From positions 62,001 through 126,000 of the forward strand of contig DAOTXR010000044.1 of the NCBI GenBank assembly GCA_034435375.1: a stretch of DNA of 64,000 bases, given 5' to 3'. This stretch comes from DAOTXR01 sp034435375 (lineage in GTDB: Bacteria > Chloroflexota > Anaerolineae > Aggregatilineales > UBA3940). The notes beneath the pieces are model-generated. The model saw only the letters and a program-made list of their open reading frames with translations, had not been told where the DNA came from and searched no databases. Positions 53,805 to 62,239 of this stretch are shown here, in pieces; positions within the stretch are counted from its first letter, which is position 1, and each line of letters opens with the position of its first letter. A program made the translations under genes and the position numbers.

Positions 53805-54163
53805 AGTTGTGTACTACCTGTTAACACCCCTGCCTGCCTCAGCAGCTCAACCAGCACAGCTTCCAGCACATGATAGGAGGCCGTGGAGGCCGGAGAGTGA
53901 GCGATGATTACCACATCGTAGCCGGCAGTCAGGACTGGCAACCTGTGCCGTATGGCCGCGCGCAGGCGTCGCTTGATGCGATTGCGTATGGCGGCCTTGC
54001 CAATGCGGCGGCTGACAACCAACCCGAACCGGACGTGAGGCAGGTGGTTGGGCAAAACGCCCAAGCTCAATATCTCTCCCCGCCAGTGCTTCCCCATGCG
54101 GCGGACTGCCTCAAAATCCTCTGAATGCTGGAGACGTACCGCACGGGGAAACACTGTTTCCAC
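53801..54163 (-). CDS. rnpA: Ribonuclease P protein component
   Basis: Protein subunit of RNase P, matures tRNA 5' ends. 120 residues with the RNR motif region (RIGKAAIRNRIKRRLRAAIR) and FGLVVSRR. Follows rpmH by 64 bases on the same strand. Confidence 0.96.
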   Translation of the reverse strand: METVFPRAVRLQHSEDFEAVRRMGKHWRGEILSLGVLPNHLPHVRFGLVVSRRIGKAAIRNRIKRRLRAAIRHRLPVLTAGYDVVIIAHSPASTASYHVLEAVLVELLRQAGVLTGSTQL

Positions 54164-54227
54164 CTTGGCTGAGTGGGTGTTGAAACTACTTATGCGAGAA
54201 GTAATTCAATTACTTTCCGCAAGACGC

Positions 54228-54401
54228 TTAACCCTTCCAGTTGACTCGCTTGACATGCCTGGCTTTGACCGTCAACTGGTGGCGGCCTCTGGCTCGACGT
54301 GCTTGAAGCACAGCTCGCCCGCCGCGAGTCTTCATTCTAGCTCGAAAGCCATGAGTGCGAAGGCGCTTACGCTTCTTCGGCTGCCATGTGCGTTTTGGCA
54401 T
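54228..54401 (-). CDS. rpmH: Large ribosomal subunit protein bL34
   Basis: 57 residues, Arg/Lys-rich, starting MPKRTWQPKKRKRLRTHGFR and closing with the family RRARGRHQLT. Usual bL34 is about 45 residues; the C terminus here is about ten longer. First gene of rpmH-rnpA-yidD-lipoprotein-yidC-jag, behind a strong promoter. Confidence 0.97.
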   Translation of the reverse strand: MPKRTWQPKKRKRLRTHGFRARMKTRGGRAVLQARRARGRHQLTVKARHVKRVNWKG

Positions 54402-54431
54402 AATGACATCAACCTCGCATTTACAAATTAT

Positions 54432-54453
54432 CCGCCCCGAGGTAGTGGGGCGG
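54432..54453 (-). other. Leader hairpin of rpmH
   Basis: 7-bp GC stem CCGCCCC/GGGGCGG with an 8-base loop in the rpmH 5' leader, about 30 bases before the start codon. Could be an attenuator, a processing site, or an L34 autoregulation structure. Confidence 0.4.
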
Positions 54454-54500
54454 TCGTCATGCAACAGATTGCCAACACACTCCGAAACGTGTAGTGGCAG

Positions 54501-54529
54501 ATTATATCGCACGCACACGGGGTGGTCAA
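54501..54529 (-). promoter_or_regulatory. Sigma70-type promoter of rpmH-rnpA operon
   Basis: On the minus strand TTGACC (54529-54524), 17-base spacer, perfect TATAAT (54506-54501). Strong housekeeping-type promoter. Confidence 0.85.
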
Positions 54530-54576
54530 AACGACAGCACGTGTTTATGATTGTTTTTGAGAAAGGAGAAAGTTGG

Positions 54577-54609
54577 ATGTCTGATATCATGCGGCTATCC
54601 CCTGATTGA
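54577..54609 (+). CDS. Possible 10-residue leader peptide
   Basis: ATG at 54577 with AGGAG eight bases upstream (54564-54568), encoding MSDIMRLSPD, stop TGA (54607-54609) overlapping the aminotransferase ATG (54609-54611) as TGATG. The arrangement fits translational coupling or a regulatory leader. It could instead be chance, since the aminotransferase may start at 54627. Confidence 0.45.
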   Translation: MSDIMRLSPD

Positions 54610-56021
54610 TGGAGAACAGTGACCAGATGGACCACATACTACAGGAATTTCGGACGCGAGAGTTCTCACGGTTGGATGCCAGCCAACATGTCTACCTAGA
54701 CTATACCGGAGGCGGGCTGTACGCCGAGTCGCAGATCAGGACACATGCTGAGATGCTCCGCCGGGGAATCTACGGCAACCCTCACTCACACAATCCTGCT
54801 TCCCTGGCCAGCACAGAGCACATCGAAAAGACCCGTCAACGTATCCTCCAGTTCTTCGATGCTGACCCTCAGGAGTACTTGGTTGTCTTTACGCTTAATG
54901 CCAGTGGGGCGCTGAAGCTGATCGGCGAGAGCTACCCATTTCGGCCTGGGTCGCGCTATGTCCTGATCGCCGACAATCACAACTCGGTTAACGGCATCCG
55001 GGAATTCGCAGTGGCTAAAGGGGCATCCGTGAGCTATGTGCCGCTCGACGCCGAGCTGCGTGTGCCCCGGTCCGTAGTGGAGAGCTACCTTTCTGGGGCG
55101 GATCGCAGCCAACCCAATCTGTTTGCCTACCCGGCGCAGTCCAACTTTTCCGGCGTCAAGCACCCCCTGGACTGGGTGGAATTGGCTCACAGTATGGGCT
55201 ACGACGTGCTGCTGGATGCAGCCGCTTATGCGCCAACCAACCGCCTGAGTCTACGCACAGTCCAGCCCGACTTCGTCAGCCTATCGTTTTACAAAATGTT
55301 TGGCTATCCCACTGGTGTTGGTGCGCTGATCGCTCGGCGCGAAGCTTTGTCGCGCCTGCAACGGCCCTGGTTTGGCGGCGGGACGGTGCGCTTCGTTTCG
55401 GCCCAAAACCGACTGCACCTGCTCCAGACAACCGGGGAAGCATTCGAGGATGGCACACTCGACTACCTCAACATCCCCGCCGTGATCATCGGCCTGGACC
55501 TCCTGGAAAGCGTTGGGATGGAGCGTATCGGCGCTCATGTGCTATCCCTCACCAGTCTGCTCCTGAGTGAACTGCGGACGCTCAAGCACAGCAACGGCGC
55601 ACCGCTGGTCACGATCTATGGTCCGCTTATCGTGGAAGCGAGAGGCGGCACGGTGTCGTTTAATGTGCTCACCCCCTCAGGGCACGAAATCGACAGCAAG
55701 CTTGTCGAACGTCATGCCAATGAGTCTAATATCTCGATACGGTCCGGGTGTTTCTGTAACCCCGGCGCTGCCGAAGCTGCCTTTAAGTACGTGGCGGTCG
55801 AGGCATACCAGTGTTTCAACCTGATCTCTCCCCAGGCTTTCACCCTCCAGCAGTTCTCCACTTGCATGAACGAGAAACCGGTAGGCGCTGTGCGTGCCTC
55901 GTTTGGAATCGCTAGCAGTGAAGACGATGTGAGCCGGCTGATCGACTTGCTCAGGACCTTTGTGGACTTCTCACCGGCGCGTAATGGTGGGCGCATTGTG
56001 CCTGATTTTGTGGGGACATGA
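54609..56021 (+). CDS. Class V aminotransferase, Moco-sulfurase-like
   Basis: PLP-dependent enzyme of the cysteine desulfurase superfamily. About 470 residues. PLP lysine in SFYKMFGYPTG (near residue 229), and the late cysteine-loop RSGCFCNPGAAE (near 381) that carries persulfide in desulfurases and molybdenum cofactor sulfurases. The layout most resembles the N-terminal part of Moco sulfurase without the MOSC domain. Two starts are possible: 54609 (no RBS, coupled to the leader ORF) and 54627 (GGAG 12 bases upstream). Substrate not certain. Divergent from rpmH. Confidence 0.85.
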   Translation: MENSDQMDHILQEFRTREFSRLDASQHVYLDYTGGGLYAESQIRTHAEMLRRGIYGNPHSHNPASLASTEHIEKTRQRILQFFDADPQEYLVVFTLNASGALKLIGESYPFRPGSRYVLIADNHNSVNGIREFAVAKGASVSYVPLDAELRVPRSVVESYLSGADRSQPNLFAYPAQSNFSGVKHPLDWVELAHSMGYDVLLDAAAYAPTNRLSLRTVQPDFVSLSFYKMFGYPTGVGALIARREALSRLQRPWFGGGTVRFVSAQNRLHLLQTTGEAFEDGTLDYLNIPAVIIGLDLLESVGMERIGAHVLSLTSLLLSELRTLKHSNGAPLVTIYGPLIVEARGGTVSFNVLTPSGHEIDSKLVERHANESNISIRSGCFCNPGAAEAAFKYVAVEAYQCFNLISPQAFTLQQFSTCMNEKPVGAVRASFGIASSEDDVSRLIDLLRTFVDFSPARNGGRIVPDFVGT

Positions 56022-56047
56022 GCGGCAGCTGTCATACCAACGGTGAA

Positions 56048-56085
56048 GCAAGCGAGGGGCGCTCACTGAAGCGCCCCTTGCTTGC
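56048..56085. terminator. Bidirectional terminator
   Basis: Long bipartite stem: AGGGGCGCT/AGCGCCCCT (9 bp) inside GCAAGC/GCTTGC (6 bp), between the convergent aminotransferase and SWIM-protein genes. Strong in both directions. Confidence 0.8.
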
Positions 56086-56126
56086 CGTTCCTGAATGTCT
56101 GACGAAGAGTGCTCTTGACCAAGCCC

Positions 56127-56759
56127 TTAAGCTGCTTCGAGGCTCTCGAATCGCCAGTGTGGGGCATGCGGGCCGCCGTACTCACGGGCCACCAGCAGAT
56201 CGATCAGCGCTTCGCGGGCATATGCCTCCGGAATGAGCTTGAAGGCCGTCGCCAGATGCTTACACAGCGCTTGCCGCTGGGAGGCAAAGGCGAAGAACTG
56301 ACAATCGCACGCTAGGACCCGGCTGCGCATGTCGATCAGCACATCGTGCCCGCGCATGGTGAACAACCAATGTCTCGTGTTCCCCTCGACCAGCCTGGCA
56401 TCTTCGGGCGCAATGTCATCCAGGCGTGGTCTGCCCGACTGCCCTTGCAATGGCTGGCCAATCTGGAGTGCCCTATCCAGCAAGTCTTGCACTGACATCC
56501 CACCGTAGTGGGCAGCGATCAGGCTGTCTCTTAGATGTACCAGATCGGTGTCTGAGAGGTGGCGCAAAAGCCGCGCGATCAGGTCGGAGCGGCGCAGGCC
56601 AGGCACACGTCGCAGTCCATACTGCTCAGAGATGTAGATCAAGATTGGCGCACTGGTGTCACGCAGCAGGTTGATCAGGATGGGCGAGACATTTCGCATG
56701 CCCGTCTGGGCGCCGGAATCTTCCTTTCTGGCCAGGGCAACTGTATTGACATTCCACAT
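56127..56759 (-). CDS. SWIM zinc-finger protein
   Basis: About 210 residues from the ATG at 56759 (MWNVNTVALARK; purine-rich GAGGGTAGAG upstream). Residues about 45-110 contain a SAP-like helix pair (GLRRSDLIARLLRHLSDTDL) that may bind DNA; near the C terminus is a SWIM zinc finger CDCQFFAFASQRQALCKH (CxC...CxH), which binds nucleic acid or protein. Upstream in-frame Mets (56810, 56879) lack an RBS. Partner unknown; SWIM proteins in bacteria occur next to helicases and recombination genes, but not here. An inverted repeat lies just upstream. Confidence 0.86.
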   Translation of the reverse strand: MWNVNTVALARKEDSGAQTGMRNVSPILINLLRDTSAPILIYISEQYGLRRVPGLRRSDLIARLLRHLSDTDLVHLRDSLIAAHYGGMSVQDLLDRALQIGQPLQGQSGRPRLDDIAPEDARLVEGNTRHWLFTMRGHDVLIDMRSRVLACDCQFFAFASQRQALCKHLATAFKLIPEAYAREALIDLLVAREYGGPHAPHWRFESLEAA

Positions 56760-56813
56760 AGCTCTACCCTCTACCAATAACCCTTTAACCTCACTTTTAG
56801 GATATCTCATCGG

Positions 56814-56832
56814 TGTGACATCTAGTGTCACA
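56814..56832. promoter_or_regulatory. Inverted repeat upstream of the SWIM gene
   Basis: Perfect TGTGACA-N5-TGTCACA, 7-base arms, 55-73 bases before the SWIM start. Looks like a dimeric regulator operator; the halves resemble CRP/FNR half-sites (TGTGA) but spacing is too wide for that family. Confidence 0.55.
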
Positions 56833-56891
56833 AAAATGAAGGCCAGCCGTGATCTGGCTGGCCCTTGGAGATATGCCACGGGACGCCTGTT

Positions 56892-59456
56892 TCAGCTCAG
56901 GCGTAGTTTGAACGCGCTGGAGGCGCCTATCTCTAGCATCAGTCGCCCTGTCTGCTCATCCCACTCTTGGCTGTCCACCTGTCCTCCTTCGAACACGACC
57001 TCCGACGGGCGGGTGTCCAGGCCAACCACCTGCAGCCGGACGCGGGTATAAAGCGGGCTGAACTCGCCTTGCTCAATGGTGCGTTTCAGGGTGCCACCAC
57101 GACCGTCTGCCGCCACCCTCAGGTCAAAACGCGATAGTCGGTGCGCGGTAGGTCTGATGTAGTCTGGGCAGATGCCGTCATCTTCGTAAAGATAGCTGAT
57201 GTGCTCGCCTGACGCCCAGTACATGCATAACTCTAGCTCGCTGCCGGACTTTTCTCCGATGTGCTGCTGCACCGGCCAGAAGGGAATCGCCGCCCCACCC
57301 CGCACATACAATGGCAGAGTGTCGAGCGGGGCGCTCGCCTTAATTGTCTGGCTGCCGAGATGGCGCTCGCCTGTCCAGAAGTCGAACCACTCACCTTGCG
57401 GCAGGTAGACAGTACGCTGTGTGGTCCCCGCCTCGAAGATCGGGGCGACCAGCAGCGCATCACCACACAGATACTGGTCATCCATGCTGTAGGTTGTGGC
57501 GTCGTGGGGATAGGCGAAGGACATGGCCCTCAGGATCGGTGCGCCGCGCTGGGTAGCCTGCCACACTGCCGTGTAGAGGTAGGGCAGCAGGCGGTAGCGC
57601 AGCTCCAGATATTTGCGGCTGATGGCTTCGACTTCCGGCCCAAAAGCCCATGGCTCCTGATCGGGCGAGCCAATCATCGAGTGGATGCGGAGGAGGGGCA
57701 TGAAGGTGCTCACCTGCATCCAGCGGGCAAACAACTCCGGTGAAGGCCCGCCCGTGAATCCGCCCGTATCTGGCCCGGTCATGGCTACGCCGGATAGCCC
57801 CAAGTTCAGCACCATCTGCACCGCAAGCCTGAGGTGATCCCAGGTGCTCTGGTTGTCGCCGGTCCAGTGCATGGCGTAACGCTGAACGCCGGCCCAACCA
57901 GACCGGGTCAGGATCAGCGGGCGGCGATCTGGACGCAGGCGTTGCAGACCCTCGCAACTAGCGCGGGCCATCAATAACCCATAAACGTTGTGAATCTCGG
58001 CATGATCAGCGCCGTGTCCCTCTTTGCTGTGCTGTACTATGTCTGGCACCCAGGGATACTTGGTGCCCCCCACAATGAGCGCGATCTCGTTCATGTCGTT
58101 CCAGAAGGCATCCACCCCATCCTCGATCAAGTCCTGATACAGTCCGCCCCACCACTCGCGAACTGCCGGATCGGTAAAGTCGGGAAAGTGGCAGTCGCCC
58201 GGCCACACTGGCCCGGTGAACGGCACACCGTCGGGATAGGTGATAAATCGCCTCCAAGCAATGCCTTCGTCATAGACCCGATAGCCGCGCTTTACCTGGA
58301 TGCCAGGATCAACCATCAAGAGCGCCTTGAAGCCCTGCGCATGCAGTGCAGCCAGCATCTGGCGCGGCTCCGGGAAGCGCCGTGGGTGCCAGGTAAAGCA
58401 GCGATAATCGTCCATGGTGTGGATATCGAGGTGTATCACGTCGCAGGGCAGGCCCCGCTTGCGAAACTCCTGAGCAATCTCCAACACCCGTGTCTGGGGA
58501 TAGTAGCTCCAGCGTGATTGGTGTAGCCCCAGCGCCCACAAAGGGGGCAATTTCATGCGCCCCGTCAGCTCTGTGTAGCGTTCGAGAACAGTCTGCGGTG
58601 ACCCGACCATCACGTATAGACGAAGTTCGCCGCCCAGTGCACGGTACTTCAGCTCGCCTGGCGTCGCGGTGCCCAGGTCCACCCAGGCCCGGTAGGTGTT
58701 GTCGAAAAAGAGGCCCACAGCCTGACCATCAGACAGCGCCATGACAAATGGGATCCCCATGTAGATCGGATCTGTGCCGCGCGAGTAACCACTGGGGTCT
58801 GAGTTCCAAAGCTCAAACTGCTTCCCGGCGTGATTCAGCGCGTCGGCTTTTTCTCCCAACCCGTAGAAAGCAGCCTGAGAGTCAAGGATAGCCTGCCAGG
58901 CGACCTGACTGGTGCTGACATGGCGGCCTGCCCTCAGCCCCCTCAGCAGTTCCCGCCCCTCCACATCCCGGATAGAGAGGGCGCATGGCTTTCTGGCAAC
59001 CACGACCACCAGTGACTCAGTCGAAATCTCGATGTCCTCACCTCGCTGCGAGATGGTTACTGGGACTGGGGACCAGTCCTTTTCTGACTTCTCAACACCA
59101 TAGGACAATGGCTCCGGGAACGTGTCGTCAGGTTGCGTCCAAATCTGGAAGAGGTCGGCGGCCAGCGCGCTGATGCGCGTTACGCCATGTTCGGCGCGGA
59201 CGATCACACGCTGCCGTTCGTCTACTTCCACGCCAACAACAGTCCCCAGGAATTCGAAGTTGCTAAGGGGGGGCAGATCAGGAGTACGGGGTTGCTGCAT
59301 CGTCTGGAAGACGGCCCGCCAGAAGGCCAGACCCCGCAAATCAGGCCGGCTGGAACGCACCACACGAATCGCCGTGCGCAGGGGATAGATAGCTGCGCGT
59401 GCGATCATCCGTGGCTCGAGGACATTGATGAATTGTAACAGGTTAAAGCTCGCCAT
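56892..59456 (-). CDS. GH31 alpha-glucosidase
   Basis: Cleaves alpha-glucosidic bonds. About 854 residues from the ATG at 59456 (GGGAG upstream; the Met six codons earlier is less likely). GH31 marks: RWSYYPQTRVLEIAQEFRKR, catalytic nucleophile Asp in FWNDMNEIALIV, the acid/base Asp in HWTGDNQSTWDHL, and the C-terminal beta-sandwich. No signal peptide, so probably cytoplasmic. Single gene, convergent-free, divergent from dnaN. Confidence 0.95.
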   Translation of the reverse strand: MASFNLLQFINVLEPRMIARAAIYPLRTAIRVVRSSRPDLRGLAFWRAVFQTMQQPRTPDLPPLSNFEFLGTVVGVEVDERQRVIVRAEHGVTRISALAADLFQIWTQPDDTFPEPLSYGVEKSEKDWSPVPVTISQRGEDIEISTESLVVVVARKPCALSIRDVEGRELLRGLRAGRHVSTSQVAWQAILDSQAAFYGLGEKADALNHAGKQFELWNSDPSGYSRGTDPIYMGIPFVMALSDGQAVGLFFDNTYRAWVDLGTATPGELKYRALGGELRLYVMVGSPQTVLERYTELTGRMKLPPLWALGLHQSRWSYYPQTRVLEIAQEFRKRGLPCDVIHLDIHTMDDYRCFTWHPRRFPEPRQMLAALHAQGFKALLMVDPGIQVKRGYRVYDEGIAWRRFITYPDGVPFTGPVWPGDCHFPDFTDPAVREWWGGLYQDLIEDGVDAFWNDMNEIALIVGGTKYPWVPDIVQHSKEGHGADHAEIHNVYGLLMARASCEGLQRLRPDRRPLILTRSGWAGVQRYAMHWTGDNQSTWDHLRLAVQMVLNLGLSGVAMTGPDTGGFTGGPSPELFARWMQVSTFMPLLRIHSMIGSPDQEPWAFGPEVEAISRKYLELRYRLLPYLYTAVWQATQRGAPILRAMSFAYPHDATTYSMDDQYLCGDALLVAPIFEAGTTQRTVYLPQGEWFDFWTGERHLGSQTIKASAPLDTLPLYVRGGAAIPFWPVQQHIGEKSGSELELCMYWASGEHISYLYEDDGICPDYIRPTAHRLSRFDLRVAADGRGGTLKRTIEQGEFSPLYTRVRLQVVGLDTRPSEVVFEGGQVDSQEWDEQTGRLMLEIGASSAFKLRLS

Positions 59457-59515
59457 GGTGTTGCTCCCAAACATGAGAGAAGGTTAAGCGCTGGACTAAG
59501 AGCACTCGGATTTGC

Positions 59516-59544
59516 TTGAGCTAATACAACACATGTTGTATACT
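59516..59544 (+). promoter_or_regulatory. dnaN promoter with embedded operator
   Basis: TTGAGC (59516-59521), 17-base spacer, TATACT (59539-59544). A 16-base inverted repeat TACAAC-ACAT-GTTGTA (59525-59540) fills the spacer and enters the -10, so a bound dimer would block transcription. Confidence 0.65.
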
Positions 59545-59596
59545 TACAGCAATAGTCTAACGCATTTTGTCTCTATTTACAGGAGCGAGAGATACC

Positions 59597-60736
59597 ATGG
59601 GAATGCGGGTTTCCTGCCTCCAGGACAACCTGGCGCGAGGATTGAATATCGTCAGCCGGGCAGTCGGCTCGCGCACCACATTGTCTGTGCTCTCCAATGT
59701 ATTGCTAGCCACTGACAATGGCCGGCTACGTTTGGCTGCCACCAATCTCGAAATGGGTATCACTGCCTGGATCGGCGCGTCGGTGGAGGAGGATGGCGCT
59801 ATCACGGTACCCGCGCGCACGTTCAATGACCTGGTGAATATGCTTTCTCCAGAGCGTGTGGACCTGGAGGTTGCCGTCAGGACAAATTCGCTACACCTGG
59901 CTTGCGGGGCGACAACAGCTACCATCAAGGGCATCGATGCCTATGAATTTCCTCCCATTCCCGAGGCCTCCAAGGATGATGAGGCGCTACCCATTCCCGC
60001 CGATGCCTTCAAACAGGCGATCAACATGGTAGCCTTCGCGGCGGCCCGCGACGACAGTCGCCCGATCCTGACTGGCGTCTCCCTCAGCTACCAGGACGGC
60101 TTATTGACCTTGGCGGCTGCTGATGGCTTCCGCCTCTCGGTACGCGAAATCCCTCTGGAAACCGAGTTCTACGAGAACTTCTCGCTGGTCATCCCCGCCA
60201 GAACCCTGAACGAGCTGGCGCGTGTGTGCGGCGACAGCGAGGAAGTCGTTCGCCTGATCCTGCCTCACGATCGGTCGCAGGTACTTTTCCACATGGAGAA
60301 CGTCGATGTCATTTCGCAGTTGATCGACGGTGTGTTCCCAGATTATCGCCAGATCATCCCACGCGAGGCAACGACCCGCACCGTGCTCTACACTGCTGAC
60401 ATGCTGCGTGCTTGCAAACGCGCTGACATCTTTGCCCGTGAAGCCAACCACACGGTCAGGCTGAGCATTGAGCCGCAGGAGGGCATGGCAGGCGTCACTC
60501 GTGTGCGAGCTCAGGCTTCTGAGACAGGTGAGAATGAGGTTGTGCTCGATGCCACCATCGAAGGCGATGGTTTGGAGATGGCCTTTAACGTGCGGTATCT
60601 GATCGAGGTGCTGAGTGTGATTCCCCAAGATCAGGTGATGCTGAAGACCACACGTCCTGACAAGCCGGGCGTCATCCAGCCGCTGGGTGATGAGAGCTTT
60701 ACACATGTCATCATGCCAATGCACATCGGGCGTTAG
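59597..60736 (+). CDS. dnaN: DNA polymerase III sliding clamp (beta)
   Basis: Ring clamp that holds polymerase on DNA. 379 residues from the ATG at 59597 with AGGAG upstream; an in-frame TTG at 59567 has none. Three clamp domains, with GSRTTLSVLSNVLLA, ALPIPADAFKQAINMVAFA, SRPILTGV and the C-terminal VIMPMHIGR. dnaA is not adjacent. A terminator follows. Confidence 0.97.
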   Translation: MGMRVSCLQDNLARGLNIVSRAVGSRTTLSVLSNVLLATDNGRLRLAATNLEMGITAWIGASVEEDGAITVPARTFNDLVNMLSPERVDLEVAVRTNSLHLACGATTATIKGIDAYEFPPIPEASKDDEALPIPADAFKQAINMVAFAAARDDSRPILTGVSLSYQDGLLTLAAADGFRLSVREIPLETEFYENFSLVIPARTLNELARVCGDSEEVVRLILPHDRSQVLFHMENVDVISQLIDGVFPDYRQIIPREATTRTVLYTADMLRACKRADIFAREANHTVRLSIEPQEGMAGVTRVRAQASETGENEVVLDATIEGDGLEMAFNVRYLIEVLSVIPQDQVMLKTTRPDKPGVIQPLGDESFTHVIMPMHIGR

Positions 60737-60759
60737 AACCAACCCGAAAGAAGCACTTG

Positions 60760-60791
60760 CCCCAGATGTCATCCGGGCCTCTGGGGTTTTT
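60760..60791 (+). terminator. Intrinsic terminator after dnaN
   Basis: Stem CCCCAGA (60760-60766)/TCTGGGG (60780-60786) followed by five T residues, 24 bases past the dnaN stop. Confidence 0.85.
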
Positions 60792-60909
60792 GTTTAGCGT
60801 GGTCTAACATATATATACGAAATGTTGACGAGGTTCTATCATAAATCTGATATTCCCCTGTTATCCTCATGAGGCAGGTTACAAAATGGCTGCTTGACAA
60901 GGTGAAAAT

Positions 60910-61623
60910 ATGGGCCGAACTTACGACTCGCCGATTATTGCCAATGATCACAGCCTGGATCGGCTGTTGGCCATACAGGTGCCAGTGATGATCGTGTTCT
61001 GGAGTGGACGCGATCTCTCCAGCGAGATGAACCAGATCATGCTCACGCTGGCAAGCCGTGAGGCGGGCCGTCTGATCATCGCCAAAATCGACGTTCGAGA
61101 AAACCCAAACGCTGCCCAGCGTTTTAACGTCAGGGAGACACCCCTAATAGTCGGCCTGCGTCAGGGAGAGGAGATCACCCGGCTGGCCTTACCGACAGTG
61201 GCTGACATCCACAACCACATCCAGTACCTCCTAGGCCGCGCAGCCCGCCCTGTGGACAGGGTCACCCCGGAGCCGCAGGCCCCAGCAGACGTAGACCACC
61301 CTGTGACGGTAACAGACGCTGTCTTCGAACAGCGCGTTTTGCAATCGACTCTGCCAGTGCTGGTTGACTTCTGGGCACCGTGGTGTGGACCGTGCCATAT
61401 GATCGCGCCGTCGATCGAGAGAATGGCATCCCGGTTCGCCGGGCGTCTATTTGTCGCCAAAGTCAATGTCGATGAAAATCCACACTACGCCGGGATCTAT
61501 GGTATCCAGGGTATTCCTACCCTGTTGATCTTCCGCAACGGCAAGGTGATCAACCGACTGGTCGGCGTGATGCCAGAGGCCCATCTCCAGGCAGAGATCG
61601 AGAGGATTCTGCTGCGGCGTTGA
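60910..61623 (+). CDS. Double-thioredoxin-domain protein
   Basis: 237 residues, cytoplasmic. N-terminal thioredoxin fold (about 1-105) lacks the redox pair (FWSGRDLSSEM replaces WCGPC); C-terminal thioredoxin (about 130-235) has an intact WCGPC in VDFWAPWCGPCHMIAPSIE and cis-Pro in QGIPTLLIF. The degenerate domain is probably a substrate- or partner-binding module, as in PDI-like proteins. Followed by fur at 163 bases. Confidence 0.92.
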   Translation: MGRTYDSPIIANDHSLDRLLAIQVPVMIVFWSGRDLSSEMNQIMLTLASREAGRLIIAKIDVRENPNAAQRFNVRETPLIVGLRQGEEITRLALPTVADIHNHIQYLLGRAARPVDRVTPEPQAPADVDHPVTVTDAVFEQRVLQSTLPVLVDFWAPWCGPCHMIAPSIERMASRFAGRLFVAKVNVDENPHYAGIYGIQGIPTLLIFRNGKVINRLVGVMPEAHLQAEIERILLRR

Positions 61624-61786
61624 ATGGAACCTAGTTGCAATTGCGAATGAGGGACGTCTGGCGGATTGCTCTTTGCATGAACCCAGGCGTCTTGGCTTGC
61701 CTGGACAGTTTGCCGCTTTGCCGGGGGCACGCTACACTTCTGCTCGTGAGGCAATCTCCGTCATTTCATTAGAGTAAGGGAACCAT

Positions 61787-62230
61787 ATGCCGGGGCTGCA
61801 GGTAGCCCTAAAAAAGTTGCGCGACGCTGGTTACAAGCTGACCCATGCCCGGCTGACTGTGCTGACTGTGCTGGAGGAGAACGGCGGCCATCTGACCTCT
61901 GCCGAGATTCTGAAGCAGGTCGATGCCCGCGATCCATCCATTGGGCGGGCCAGCGTATTCCGCACGCTCGATCTGTTGACGGCCTTGTCGATCATCCGCC
62001 CCACTTTCCTGGCGCCCCGCACACCGACCTACGTCCTGATGTCCCAGGAAGGATACCACTCTCACATTGTGTGCATAGGCTGCAGTCATGTGATCGAGCT
62101 GGAGGACAGCTACGTGCGTGACCTCGCCGGTGACCTAGCGACCAGGTATAACGTCCGCCTGACGGGACATCTGTTGGAGTTTTATGGCTTTTGTGAAGAT
62201 TGCTGCGCCATTCGGGAGCAGGAGGTCTGA
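61787..62230 (+). CDS. fur: Fur-family metalloregulator
   Basis: Metal- or peroxide-sensing repressor. 147 residues: winged helix with PSIGRASVFRTLDLLTAL, metal site SHIVCIGCSHVIEL, dimerisation part and structural CEDC at the C terminus. Fe, Zn or peroxide response cannot be told apart here. RBS AAGGGA before the ATG. Adjacent to a thioredoxin gene, which might be part of the same stress circuit. Confidence 0.92.
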   Translation: MPGLQVALKKLRDAGYKLTHARLTVLTVLEENGGHLTSAEILKQVDARDPSIGRASVFRTLDLLTALSIIRPTFLAPRTPTYVLMSQEGYHSHIVCIGCSHVIELEDSYVRDLAGDLATRYNVRLTGHLLEFYGFCEDCCAIREQEV

Positions 62231-62239
62231 ATAAGAGCG

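Noticed and set aside
54428..54438. TTATCCGCC resembling a DnaA box
   Set aside because: Two mismatches to TTATCCACA and no second copy nearby, so not evidence of an origin.
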